From Myxocyprinus asiaticus (Eukaryota > Chordata > Actinopteri > Cypriniformes > Catostomidae): DNA of 64,000 nt. Both the position numbers and the translations under genes were made by a program. Shown here piece after piece: positions 48,419 to 60,109 of this stretch (position 1 is its first letter; every line of letters starts with the position of its first letter). The DNA lies in assembly GCF_019703515.2 (NCBI RefSeq), contig NC_059373.1:11691281-11755280 (forward strand), written 5' to 3'. The notes below the pieces were generated by a model. That model ran no database searches, was not told the origin of the DNA, and was given only the letters and a program-made list of their open reading frames with translations.

Positions 48419-48832
48419 GATTCATGGTTCCCACACTTTTAGACAAATGATTTTCTATGACTTTTCCATGACTTTTCCATGACCTTTTCAGTCATTTGGG
48501 ATAACTGAATAAGGACTTTTTTAAATAATTTTTATTTGTGAACTGCTTCACCAATTACTTAAATATAATCTACTCAAAAGAACAATTCCACTCACAAATT
48601 AAACATCACTATGTCTCGCAAGCAAGTTTTACTCGACAAACTGTATATACTGTATATCCAACCAAAAAAACTGTTGGTTTTGCTTTAGAGCAAAATCTTG
48701 CAACAAAAATGCGTTTACTACAGAAATATCCACGACTTTTAAGATTTTATTTATTTCCATGACTTTTTCAGGTCTGGAAAACACAATGTAATATTTCCCT
48801 GGTATTTTCTATGACTGTGGGAAACCTGATGG
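48419..48832. mobile_element. Non-autonomous hAT-like repeat
   Basis: Left GGTTCCCACACTTTTAGACA with TTTTCCATGACTTTTCCATG and right TTTCTATGACTGTGGGAAAC with CTG are inverted. CCATGACTTTT blocks are present on both sides. The interior is A/T-rich and has no transposase. Confidence 0.65.
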
Positions 48833-49593
48833 TTATTCAGCACTGGATAAAGCGGTTATCAATTATGGCCTTTAAAAAGCAGGTCAATAAAAATGACAGA
48901 CTCCACAAACAACTAAATGAATCGATGAACTTTCATCACGATGAACGGTAAGTAGGGAATTAGCCGAAAAATTGAATTACACTAATGCCTGCTTAAGCGA
49001 CACAGTCCATTTAGAGGGAACGGCGCAATCGGTTTGACTTGATTTGCCTTGTTTATGAAAACAGCATTTGTCGAACATCATAATAAGGCCTCATTTAGTG
49101 CTAGCATGCTCTGTGCTGAGCAGAACAGAATTTCTGACACCATGCCATAAATCAGGGAGAAGCGCAGAAATTAAATCTTTAAATGCTTTTATCCATACAA
49201 CATATCTGCGGCTGGGTGAATTTGGATGATATCTAATTATGCGCTGTCAGAAGGGCATAATATACAGTGAGAAAGGGGGCCACACAGAGACATGCACATT
49301 CACGCTCATAGCAAGAGATGTGTCCTCTATTCACGACGGCCCATACGCTCTTGTCACGTGTCTGTATTTGGCTGACAGATGTAGCAATTGCAATCTGTCA
49401 GAATTATCTACCTAAAATTGAAAAGTGTTTTTAAAAAGAACAATGACCTTTGATCAATAATAAAATGGGTTAGCTTTGCAAATAAATAAATAAAAAACAA
49501 ATAAAACAGGTTGAAAGAGAAGGTAATTCCATAGCGAGTGAACTGGTTTGTTTTATGTTTGAATCTCTATCTAGAGAAACTCCCTCCTTCTTC

Positions 49594-49631
<38 letters not shown>

Positions 49632-50236
49632 GCTCTCAAGCAAGCACACTATCTAAATGGGAAAATACCATAGACTTCTATTATTTTTATATAAAGCTAA
49701 TTGTAATTACTATAGAGAACCCTAACCCTAAAAGATGAATGTTTACTATTTTAGAATACAAAAAAAAAAATATAAGTAGCTAGGATCAATTACATTTATA
49801 TAAACTATTAATTAATACATACTATTATTAATTTATGTTTTAATTGAGAACATCCCTGAATGTCCTCAATGAGTTTTTATCAGATTTAATTCCCTTTTGG
49901 GGACAATTTTATGCCCAAAATAATGCTCAGTATGTACACATACACACCTGTTTAAATACAGAAATAAGCTGAAATAACATCAGGGTTTGATACAGGCATC
50001 AGGTTTCAGATGGACTGACCTCTCCAATACTAAGAGCGACTGACATACAGAATAATGCAACAATGTCAATTAATTTTTATTATAAATGTTAAAGGTACTT
50101 ATTCAAAGAAAAATAATTGTATACCATATTTTGCGTCAACTTAAGGGGCTGTATTATATGCATCTATAATTTGTGTCAGTGTAAAAAACAAACACTGTAC
50201 AACAAACTACATTAAAATATTAGGTCGCAGTTAATA
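48833..50236. other. Intron; unique stretch plus (CT)n(CA)n
   Basis: 48930-49400 is not repetitive by eye and is more G+C-rich than its surroundings. A (CT)n(CA)n tract lies at about 49593-49632. No exon is visible. Confidence 0.45.
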
Positions 50237-51080
50237 TTATTTAATGCATTCGGTATCATGAACTAATAATGAAACATTTTTTTTTTTCTTACAGCATTTA
50301 TTAATCTTGGTAAAAGGAATATTCCGTGTTAAATACAAGTTGAGCACAATCGACAGAAATTGTGGCATAATGTTGATTACTACACACACAAAAAAAATAA
50401 TAATTCCATTCCTACTTTTCTTTGAAAAAAAATAAATAAAAAAAATATCACAGTTACAGTGAGGCACTTACAATATAAGTGAATGGGGCCAATCCGTAAA
50501 CGTTAAAATACCCACTGTTTCAAAAGTATAGTCACAAGACGTTGGCAATATGTGTATTAACATGATTTTAGTTTGATAAAAATCACTTAATAATCTTTTC
50601 TGGGTAAAGTTATATCTAATTTTACAATTTCGTTGCCATGACAACATAACACTGTAAACCCTCAAACCACTGTGAAAATTATGATTTAAACAACTTACAG
50701 CTCAAATAATACATGAGTTTTATTTACATTATAATTTATTAAATTTAAAAATTGGCCCCATTCATTTCCATTGTAAGTTCTGTAGTGTAACCTTGATTTT
50801 TGCTGTTTTAAATGTTGCTATTTTTGTTCTTCTTTTAAAGAAAAGGAGGGACGAGTCAAAATTATTTTTTGTGGTAATCAATATTATGCCACAAATGCTG
50901 TTGATAGAGCTTAACTTGTATCGAACCCAGAATATTCCTTTAAATGTTCATTTATCATAATACTACAGTTCGTGGACGTTAGTTTATGATGCATTAACTA
51001 CAGTTTAAGTATGTAACTTTAATGAAAAAACGTATGTTTACGTGAAGAAATTAACGTTAACCAAGATCAACAAATTCCGT
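50237..51080. mobile_element. Nested palindromic MITEs
   Basis: The inner element (about 50313-50943) has ends AAGGAATATTCCGTGTTAAA and GAACCCAGAATATTCCTTTA. Its arms hold GTGGCATAATGTTGATTACT and its complement around CCACAAATGCTGTTGATAGA. The outer remnants (ATGAACTAATAATGAAAC; ACGTTAACCAAGATCAACAA) resemble the second element of the nest near 5874. Confidence 0.7.
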
Positions 51081-51259
51081 AAAAGCATTGTTCAGTTAGA
51101 TCACGTAAATTACTGTGTTAACAAATTGTAATTATGTTAGCAAAACACTGCGTCATAAAATGCTAAAACACATTTGTTACGTATTATAAAATTAAACATA
51201 TAATAATCTAATTTTTTTAAATGGCTATAAAGATCTTAATGAAAGTTATTTAAAAAAAA

Positions 51260-51610
51260 CTCTGCTGTGCCAATCAGGTGTAGCAAGCATGTTGCACTAT
51301 AAAAAACTGTGGGAAACAGTATGTGGAAGCTGCAGATTTGTGAAAGCAGGCTCAGGAGGGTGACTCAGCGCAGGAAGTTATCTTCTGCCCCTGTGTGCTG
51401 TGTGGCCAAGAGTGAAGACTTCAAACAAAGACAGGCTTCATGTGGGGGGTCTCTTTTTTCCCCTCTCTCCTTCTCCGGTGCTGCACTAATCTGCTGTTAA
51501 TAAGGAACTCTGCTCAGCCAATGGGGTGAGACGGAGCCTAACAACCCATGATGTCATCAGCATTGTAAGGAATGCGGCTCATTGGCCGGTTTTACATTCC
51601 AGAGACACTG
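51260..51610. promoter_or_regulatory. Candidate regulatory module: CCAAT, AP-1/MARE, CRE-like, CATTCC sites
   Basis: Within about 350 bases there are CCAAT boxes (51270-51274, 51518-51522, and inverted 51581-51585), TGACTCAGC (51361-51369), the palindrome TGATGTCATCA (51549-51559) and two TEAD-like CATTCC/GGAATG motifs near 51571 and 51595. The stretch has no repeat signature. Function is inference; short motifs also arise by chance. Confidence 0.3.
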
Positions 51611-51825
51611 CAGCCCATAGTCATGTGAACAGGCACACTATGAGAATCCATGTTATTTTAATGTGCAATTAAAAACAGCGGTTAGGTTTAGTTTACTGGG
51701 CAACATCACAACATTAAATACCTCTACAAAAATCTAACAGCAGGTTTCAATTGGGACCATGACGTCACGACACATGCTAAACGATGCCTCGTAAAAATTC
51801 CTTAATTAACAGCCATTTCTCTTAC

Positions 51826-51906
51826 CCTTGTGAAGTTCCCCTCGAAACTGTGAATGTCCAATTAAGGCTTCTGGGCATAAACATACGTGCTGATGGAGAA
51901 GATATA
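51826..51906 (-). pseudogene. atp9b: atp9b exon fragment: FSISTYVYAQKP, stop codon
   Basis: Twenty-seven codons from a CAG acceptor to a GTAAGA donor, reading YIFSISTYVYAQKP, then TAA, then LDIHSFEGNFTR. The TAA replaces the Gln of KPQMDIHSFEG (CAA to TAA). It is part of the actuator domain. The frame at the right edge is phase 0. Confidence 0.9.
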
Positions 51907-51942
51907 CTGCTGACACAAATCAAAAGGTCAAGAAATAAAAAA

Positions 51943-52229
51943 TTAAAGGGATAATTCACCCGAAAATGAAACGCTATCATTTGCCGTCATGTTGTTTTAA
52001 ACTCATATGACTTTCTTTCATGAAACGCTAAAGGAGATGTAAGGCTGAATGTTAGCCTCAGTCACCATTCACTTGCATTGTATGGAATAAAAACAAATGC
52101 AATGAAAGTGAATGCTGACTGAGGCTAACATTTAGCCTAATATCTCCCTTTGTGTTCCACAGAAGAAAAAAAAGGCAGGTTTTGAAAAACATGACAGAAT
52201 TTTCACTTTTGGTCAAACTATCCCTTTAA
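51943..52229. mobile_element. Short palindromic MITE, complete
   Basis: Ends TTAAAGGGATAATTCACCCG and TTTTGGTCAAACTATCCCTT with TAA. The arms meet at CAGTCACCATTCACTTGCAT and ATGCAATGAAAGTGAATGCT. Confidence 0.88.
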
Positions 52230-53393
52230 CACAATAAATCAACAACAGAAATGTAGCTAGATGAACAAAGTTCTAGGCTTTACCCAAAACCCAACCTCTT
52301 GTTTGTGCAAAGTATTATAATAAGACTCAAACGGACTCACAATCAGAGTGATTGTCATGAAAATAAGCCCCTTCTGACATCCTGCCACAAGTCTATATTT
52401 CAAAGAGAACCAATAATGTAGACAAAACAAAACAATTGAAACTAAATTAAACTTTGATGAATTGCTTACAAATGATAATGACTTATGCATTTAAAGATGA
52501 ATCTAAAAGTATGAAAAACAGGGACGTTTTAGAAACTGTCAAGCCCACCAGACACCTGATCCGACCGCTCCTGCTGCTTTACTGCAGCAATCATTCGGCA
52601 ACTTGCTGAAATTTTAATTCTGTGATCACATTAAGTGGTTTTGGAAAGGCAAATACAAACGTGAACCCTTGCTCGGGGTGAGTGTCATCTCCACAACGAT
52701 GGCACCGGGAGACAGGCCGTTTGGCGGATTCCAGTTGTCTCTCGGGGTAAAGTTACAAGCCCATGTGAAACAAACCCTCCGGCCAGTAAATCAGATACAC
52801 AGTGATATCAAACATGAGCCTACCTACCATCAGCCTGAGAGAGTCTGAGTGTGGGACACATCACTCACTGCGTACTGGGGTAAAGTTACAGACCCATCCG
52901 AGTACAGAACAGGAGTTGAAATGTGATTTGGAATGTGACAGTTTTCTGGCAGATCAGTGATGATGCCTTTTGATGGTTAAAATCATGGTACCTTGATGAC
53001 TTATGTTGAATATTGTTTATTTTTAGCAAAACCATACATTTTTGGTACTAGGTAAAGGTCTATTCAGGCTTAAACTCTATAAACTCCTTCAGTTCATTCA
53101 GAATCCAAAATAGTTATGCCATAATCTTGTCTTTTGTCATTTTATTTAACTTAGCTAGGTTCATTTTTATAATTATTAGAATGGCAAACAATTAATTCAG
53201 GTATTCAAACTTTCAGAGAAACACGAAAATTCAGTGTGCATTATCTGGGTGAACATTTTTTTTGTGTGTGTGTGTGAATATTTTATATTTTTGTGTTGAA
53301 CCTGAACCTTTAAGATGCCTTAAAGCCTTAAAGTTTTTTTTATGTTTATGAGAAACTAGCTTAATATGTAGAGACATCTTTAAGAAAGCCATT
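52230..53393. other. Intron, nothing recognised
   Basis: 52540-52930 is mixed-composition and non-repetitive except for the pair CTCGGGGTAAAGTTACA / CTGGGGTAAAGTTACAG. The lost exon coding the DGET motif would be expected in this intron (51907-55712) but is not found. Confidence 0.45.
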
Positions 53394-53810
53394 TAAAAGG
53401 ATAGTTCACCCAAAAATGACAATTCTCTCATCCACATGCCATCCCAGATGTGTATCATTCTTTTTTAGCAGAACACAAACAAAGATTTTTAGAAGAATAT
53501 CTCAGTTCTGTAGGTCCATACAATGCAAGTGAATGGTGATCAGACCTTTGTAGCTCCAAAAATCACAAAGGAAACATAAAAGTAATCTATATGACTCCAG
53601 TGGTTAAATCCATATCTTCAGAAGCTATAATAGGTTTGGGGGAGAAACAGATCAAAATTTAAGTTGTTTTTTACTCTAAATCTCCACTTTCACCTTCACA
53701 TCTGAAAGTCATGTGTGGTGCCTGTTTAGTTTCACTTTCACATCTGAAAGTAAAAGTTAAAATGTAGATTTATAGTAAAAAAAAAAAAGGACTTAAATAT
53801 TGTTATAATA
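53394..53810. mobile_element. Left arm of palindromic MITE
   Basis: Begins TTAAAAGGATAGTTCACCCA and continues through CACATGCCATCCCAGATGTG to the central TTTCACTTTCACATCTGAAA palindrome and the start of the other arm (AAAAGGACTTAAATATTG). The remainder of the second arm is lost. Confidence 0.85.
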
Positions 53811-55712
53811 ACTCACTTGCACAAACACTAGAAAGCCATTTAATGTGAGAAAGCTGCTGAAGACACGAAAGCGACATGCACTTTTTAATGCGACAGATGC
53901 AATGCACTGCAATAGATGGGTTTCCCTCTACATTAGACTTAGGTCTTCCCCAGATGCACTTGAGCATATACGCACATGCATACTCTTCAAAAACATATTA
54001 ACACCACTTGTGCGTTAACATGAACACATAAAAGCCGTGTTCTCTGTCAGAAACCATGTGATAAAGCACTTTCTCTTAACAGCCTTTAATCCTTTAAACG
54101 GCAGCATTCGTGTGACGTTTCAGAACGCCGCTTTATGCAAAACCCTAGAATAAATCGTTTTCTTAAATGCATGAAAACATGGTCCAAGTGTTTTCAGAAA
54201 GAAAGCTATATATGGAATGAAAGATATAGAAGCCTCAGCTAAGTCAAATGATGTCCACACATCAAACTAATAAGGACCTATGCTTCTTCACAGGTAAAGA
54301 GCTGTAGTTCCAACCACACAACTGTGCGATGCTGTTTGCGAATGTTCGTTAGAACTACAGTTTCGGGAGACACCAAATCGTTGAACTATGCTGTAACTAT
54401 GGAACTTGTGACCATAGCTGGCTATCAATTCTTTTGAGAAACACACACAGCCTGACACAATATGACTGGCTCAACCAATGCCGTAAGTTTGGGGCAGGGA
54501 TATCTGTTTGATCGACCAATGGAGGTTCGGAAAATCTGTCTGAAAATATAATTTTTGCAATTCCTTTTGGTGATGCAAGTGGTGCAGAAATTACACACTT
54601 CAGCTTCAAAAGCACATTGATGTAACACATGTTTGTACTGTTTTTGTCTAATGAGGTTCGTGAATTGAGAACAGCATTTAAATTCCACTTCAATTCCTGA
54701 ATTTGAATTAAATTTGAAATTAGGTAGCAAATGGGATGTACAAATGTAATTTATATTTAAAAAAAAAAAGGAATAAAAATTCAAATGGAATGAAAGTCAA
54801 AGAAATTTTAAATGTGCATTTTATTTTTTTATTTTTTACTAATTAATATATTAATTTTAATATACGAGGTATTTCCAAAAACATTGCATGATTAATATTT
54901 GAAATATCACTTATTTAAATGTATATTTAATTCATTTATTTCATGTATAACAAATTAACTTTTACTTTATGGACCACTATGGAAGAACATTTAGCAGAAC
55001 GTTCCAAATACTCTATAACATATATAATAATCAATACATTACAATTATGATGTTAATTTTTATTAGGTTTTGACTATGAAATTGAACTTAGTAGAGGAAC
55101 ATGTTTAATCACGGAAATACTATGCATAATTATTTAAAATTCATAATTATGATTCACAAACTTGTGGGGGAATAATGAAATTCCTCTGTTGTGTGACTGT
55201 GAATTTCAATTCAGTAAATTCCTGTTCCTGTTATTCCGATTATTTAAATTCCTGTTATTCAAATTCCAGTTCAATTTGATTATTAAAGCACACTTAAAGC
55301 TTGCAATACTATGTGCTTAATACATGCTTTTTAAAATCATGTCCATTTAGAAATAAATCTGATCTGCAAGTTTTTTTTTTTATGGCATAGTAAAATGAAA
55401 ATGAGCAGAAAAAGGTTTAAGTGAAATTCTGAGCTAAGACAACGTGTAAGAAAAGTACATAAAAAGAATGAAAGGAAACTTCAAACACACAATTTAATGA
55501 CTTAACTGATTACCTCACAGTTACATAATTCACAAGACATTACACTAATCACGCATATCACACGACAGTATTCAGCACTGAATGAAACTGCATTGTTCAG
55601 GACTATGTTGAAGGCTTGAATTTTGAAATCTAGTTAAAATAATTAAAATGACATAGGAGAAGTTGACCGGTATCTTAAAAGGTATTGCTGTAGGTGAAGA
55701 GCAGAAACTCAC
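53811..55712. other. Intron, A/T-rich, nothing recognised
   Basis: No exon, RNA gene or element ends could be supported. 54000-54450 includes short palindromic bits (GAACTACAGTTTCG and CTGTAGTTC) that may be a decayed repeat. Confidence 0.4.
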
Positions 55713-55764
55713 CAGTCTTCTCGGAGGTTCTCAGAAAAATCATATCAGCAGGAATTCTTTGATT
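55713..55764 (-). pseudogene. atp9b: atp9b exon fragment: NQRIPADMIFLRTSEKTG
   Basis: Fifty-two bases between a TAG acceptor and a GTGAGT donor, reading NQRIPADMIFLRTSEKTG and ending in phase 1. It is open. The next fragment starts in phase 0, and the intervening family segment with the actuator-domain DGET motif was not found, so an exon was lost on the right-to-left path. Confidence 0.92.
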
Positions 55765-56204
55765 CTACAAAACAAATCATGACACATTAGCCAGAGGACA
55801 TACAGCGTTTCTATGTTATTCATATAAACTAAAAAAAATAAAAAAATAAAAAAAGTTTTAAGGGTAGAATTCAAAACTAAATACAAAACCAACGCAATAT
55901 TTTTAGGCATCATAGATGTAATCCTAAACAAACACTATTTAAAGCACATGAAGGACAGAGTTGATTACAAAAATGAGCATATTTTTACTAAGTATTACAA
56001 AGTATCAACATAAAAACTGTATTTCACAATTTCGTTGCTGCCCATGAAGTGTTTCAAATCAGCTACTGAGATTTTATTTCATATTACACCCACAAAAACT
56101 TTGTGGAAAGCACTGCAGATTTCCACAAAATTGAAACACCTGTCATTCATATTCTTATTCTATAAATCATTCCAGGATAAAACTATTGCTTATAAGCTGT
56201 TGAC
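55765..56204. other. Intron, nothing recognised
   Basis: A/T-rich sequence between two atp9b exon fragments. Confidence 0.45.
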
Positions 56205-56366
56205 AAGAAATAGTGCACCCAAAAATGAAAATTCTTTCATTATTCCGCTCTCCACCCTTATGTTGTTCCAAACTCTAATTACTTTGTCTTTTTGTTGTAC
56301 AGAATGACTTGAGGGTGAGTAACTAATGACAGAATTTCCATTTTTGGGTAAACGGTACCTTTAATT
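56205..56366. mobile_element. Very short palindromic MITE
   Basis: TAGTGCACCCAAAAATGAAA and TTTCCATTTTTGGGTAAAC are inverted; CCACCCTTATGTTGTTCCAA sits in the left arm. This is a deletion derivative of the commoner MITE. Confidence 0.75.
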
Positions 56367-56653
56367 TATTAGCTATGCTGAACTTATCAACAATATGTGG
56401 GTATATGTACAGTATGTTAGTGACTCCATTTCTGTAACATTAGTCCAATTTAAGCGTTTGGTTGAATAATTGAACAAGGTCATTTTCCTAGCAAGCAATT
56501 AAAGTGAACTACAGACAGCGAGGGGAGAGACAGACACAATGTCCCACTGAAAGAATGACAGGATTTCATGTGACGGATCACATAGCAGCACGTTTATGCT
56601 GATACCTTGCACAACATAAGAGGGTGGAAGGGACTACAAAAAGGACAACAAAC

Positions 56654-56712
56654 CTTTTCTACAATGATTAAATCGCCAACCTGTATGTCGGAGCTTTTAA
56701 ATTGCACTTTTC
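56654..56712 (-). pseudogene. atp9b: atp9b exon fragment: KSSDIQVGDLIIVEK
   Basis: Fifty-nine bases after a CAG acceptor, phase 1, reading GKVQFKSSDIQVGDLIIVEK, with a GTTTGT donor. This is the start of the actuator domain and is open and highly conserved. It joins in phase to the next fragment (NQRIPADM). Confidence 0.92.
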
Positions 56713-57127
56713 CTGTGGAAACAGATACAGACAAATAATTGCAATTATGCTAAATATTGATTTATTTTAATTACTTAGAAATGGATAAAGCAATAAATGA
56801 GACCTGTGCCGCTTTAAATTTACAGTTAATAAAAGATACTTTTTAAACATATAAATATAACATTTTACAAGAACAATTTATTTACAAAACCTGAGATGAA
56901 CTGTCAGATGGGAATATTTGTTAGCTGGTAAATAGATCAGAAATGTTGAGGAACCATATAAAGCTGTTTCCTCCAAACATTATTGAAGGAGTTCCACTTC
57001 AGCACTTGCTGAACCTGAATAAATTACATACAGTTCAGAGATCAGAAAAACATGTTCAGATATACTGTGGAATGAACGGGGCAGGATTACAATCGGTTTC
57101 CACCTTCGTAAGGTTAGCCGTACTCAC
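56713..57127. other. Intron where an atp9b exon is missing
   Basis: The family segment GFVLAV to LTVR (about 36 residues) should lie here between two recognised exons. I could not find it in any frame on the minus strand. No repeat was recognised either. Confidence 0.55.
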
Positions 57128-57241
57128 CAGCGGTGCCCAGTAGGTGTACAAATATCCAGTTTTTAGTGATGGAACAAACTAAGAACAAGCCACCACCAGA
57201 AAATACAGGTTGAGGAAGAATTTAAACTGCTGGTAGATAAC
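57128..57241 (-). pseudogene. atp9b: atp9b exon fragment: membrane segment 1 region, stop codon
   Basis: Thirty-eight codons in phase 0 between a TAG acceptor and a GTGAGT donor. They read VIYQQFKFFLNLYFLVVACS, then TAG in place of Gln, then FVPSLKTGYLYTYWAPL. This is the first transmembrane hairpin of the flippase. CAG to TAG is a single transition. The following family segment (GFVLAV to LTVRG) was not found before the next fragment, and the intron phase changes from 0 to 1 exactly there, so an exon is missing. Confidence 0.92.
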
Positions 57242-57324
57242 CTAAACAAAACAAGAAAGAGAAAGCACCAATAAATACAAAAGAGACAAACTGGAAAATC
57301 TGATGCAACGTCTGATCATCAGCA

Positions 57325-58506
57325 TGCCTCAAAAATATTTACTCACTGTCATGTTAAATCCATATGATTTTCTTTCTTCTGTGGAATACAACAGGAGATG
57401 TTAGGCACCATTCTGTCACCATTCACTTTCATTGCATCTTTTTTCCAAGCAATGAAAGTGAATGCTGACTGAGGCTGTCAGTCTCTAACATTAGGGGTGG
57501 GTAAAAATATTGACTTTCCAATGCATTGCGATCATCATTTGAACAATCTCGATTTCGATTCTTAGATCTATCTTTTACTCTAGGCGCAACCCTCTACAAC
57601 AATGAGAGGGAAATCACTCGCATTTGCAATCAAATTTTGTGCTGTACGGCTAAACTGGCTGGTAAATGTTCAGATTTCCCTCACCAGTGACTTTGTAGTA
57701 CAGTGGTGGAGTATTCAGTAGCGAGATCCTTTACTGTGTGTTGAGAGTAAAAGTTGTTCTGTGTAATGCGTGTCCAAAGACGAGATCCACTCGAACCATT
57801 TGTCAGTGAATAATGTCTCTTTTAATACCAAAAACAACAAAAAATAAACATTTAATTCTAATCATGCATAGCACAGATGAGAAGAAGGCATTCCAGTCTC
57901 TCTTATTAACATGCGCTCATCTACAGACGCTTTTTACAGAAATGGCGGTTTTGTTAAAGAGACAGTACCGGTTTTAGCACGTGTTCAACAAATCAATGTC
58001 AATACTTGCAAATAGTACAAATTATGCAATTAAACAATAAACGTAAAAAAAAAATATATATATATATATGAAATATACAATGTAATTTATTGATTGAATA
58101 CATGGATTTGTTTATTTTTTTAAAAAGCCAAAATGTGACCAAAATGATGAAAAACTAATAAAATATAATTATTAAAATTAATATTTTCGTATTGTACCAA
58201 GTTAGAAGGTCCCCTGTATAATTAACATCATTAGCCGGAAAATCATTTATTTCATATATAAGCAAAAGGGACATTCTAACTGAAATAAACCCATGTGGAT
58301 CGTTTTCAAATCGAAATCGGAATCTAAAGCTTGTGAATCGGATCGAATCGGGAAATCTGTATCAATACCCAGCCCTACCTAACCTTCTGCCTAAATATCT
58401 GCTTTTGTGCTTCCTTAAAAAAGAAAAATCAAACAGGTTTCTGAATGGCATGAGGGTGAATAAATTATGACAGAATTTCCACTTTTGGGTGAACTATTCC
58501 TTTAAG
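57325..58506. mobile_element. MITE split by a hAT-type element
   Basis: Left arm: TTACTCACTGTCATGTTAAA to GTGAATGCTGACTGAGGCTG. Right arm: CAAACAGGTTTCTGAATGGC to CACTTTTGGGTGAACTATTC with CTTTAA. The two are separated by the insert described in the next entry. Confidence 0.8.
57492..58383. mobile_element. hAT-type non-autonomous element
   Basis: Ends AGGGGTGGGTAAAAATATTG and (right) TATCAATACCCAGCCCT are inverted repeats. CGATTTCGATTCTTAGATC and AAATCGAAATCGGAATCTAA extend them. Flanks CTAACATT and CTAACCTT form a probable 8-bp target duplication with one mismatch. No transposase; internal A/T-rich sequence with a short TA run. Confidence 0.8.
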
Positions 58507-59255
58507 ATCTATTATATTACAGTCTGCTGAGATATGTGGCATCACAGAAGTGCATTGGAGGCGCACTTGATTGGCTTACACATAATTCATTGTACAAGCT
58601 GCAAAAACTTTGCCAAGGGCACATACACAAGGTGCGCTCTTCTGAATAAGACATTGCCAGCGGTCATAATACAGTAGATCGCTTACACACTCAGTGGAAA
58701 AAGATATGTTAGATTGCTGTTACCCCCCCCCCCCCTTTACTTCACAGCTAGTTACACATTAACCTGATTACTGAGCAAATCTGCTGCAAGTTCTCGGGGT
58801 AGAGATTTCACTTTAAACAGCCTAGCAAGATCTGCCGAAGTCTGACCCAAATGCCGGTAAACTATCTTGCCGAACATTAGGTGTTTAATGAAAAAAAAAA
58901 AAAAAAAAAAAAACATTTAGCACATTTAAAGGGATAGTTCACCCAAAAATGAAAATTCTGCAAGTACATTTACTGTACTCACCCTCATGTTGTTCCATAC
59001 TTGTTTATGACCCTTTTTTTCCTTTTTCACAAATGTATTTATTTCTTGGAACACAAAAGGAGATGTTAGGCAGAATTTAAGCTTCACACAAGAAATCTTT
59101 TTTTTTTTACTTTTTAAGTAAATCCAACACATATTTTTTTTCAGTGTGTCACCATTCACTATCATTGAATCCTTTTTCTGTACAATGAAAGTGAATGGTG
59201 ACTGAGGCTAACACTTCTCCTGGCTTCTCCATTTGTGTTCCACGGAATATATATA

Positions 59256-60099
59256 CACCGATCAGCCACAACATTAAAACCACCTGCCTAATATTGTGTA
59301 GGTCCCCCTCGTGCTGCCAAAACAGTGCCAACCCACATCTCAGAATAGCATTTTGTGATGCTATTCTTCTCACTGCAATTGTACAGAGCGGTTATCTGAG
59401 TTACCGTAGACTTTGTCAGTTCGAACCAGTCTGGCTATTCTCTGTCTCTCATCAACAAGGTGTTTCTGTCCACAAAACTGCCGCTCACTGAATGTTTTTT
59501 GTTTTTGGCACCATTCGGAGTAAATCCTAGAGACCGTTGTGCTTGAAAATCCCAGGAGATCAGCAGTTACAGAAATACTCAAACCAGTCCGTCTGGCACC
59601 AACAATCATGCCACGGTCCAAATCACTGAGATCACATTTTTTCCCCATTTTGATGGTTGATGTGAACATTAACTGAAGCTCCTGACCAGAATCTGAATGA
59701 TTTTATGCACTGTACCGCTGCCATACGATTGGCTGATTAGATAATCGCATGGATGATTGTTAGTGCCAGATGGGCTGGTTTGAGTATTTCAGTAACTGCT
59801 GATTTCCTTGGATTTTCAAGCACAACAGTCTCTAGAATTTACTCCGAATGGTGCCAAAAACAAAAAACATCCACTGAATGACAGTTCTGTGGATGGAAAT
59901 GCCTTGTTGATGAGAGAGATCAACAGAGAATGGCCAGACTGTTTCGAACTGACAAAGCCTACGGTAACTCAGATAACTGCTCTGTACAATTGTGGTGAGA
60001 AGAATAGCATTCTGAGATGCAGGTTGGCACTGTTTTGGCGGCACAAGGGGGATCTACACAATATTAGGCAGGTGGTTTTAATGTTGTGGCTGATCGGTG
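59256..60099. mobile_element. Head-to-head palindromic Tc1 derivative (copy 2)
   Basis: TA-bounded; starts CACCGATCAGCCACAACATT and ends in its complement. The minus-strand arm encodes MGKKCDLSDLDRGMIVGARR, then TGLSISVTADLLGFSSTTVS. The plus-strand arm repeats the same transposase N-terminal region (NKKHPLNDSSVDGNALLMRE). No catalytic half. Same architecture as the copy at 26149, with different sequence decay. Confidence 0.85.
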
Positions 60100-60109
60100 T
60101 GTGTGTATT

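Noticed and set aside
51309..51500. Small 63-codon plus-strand frame starting MGNSMWKLQ
   Set aside because: No homology recognised, no splice or coding signal; lies in the candidate regulatory stretch.
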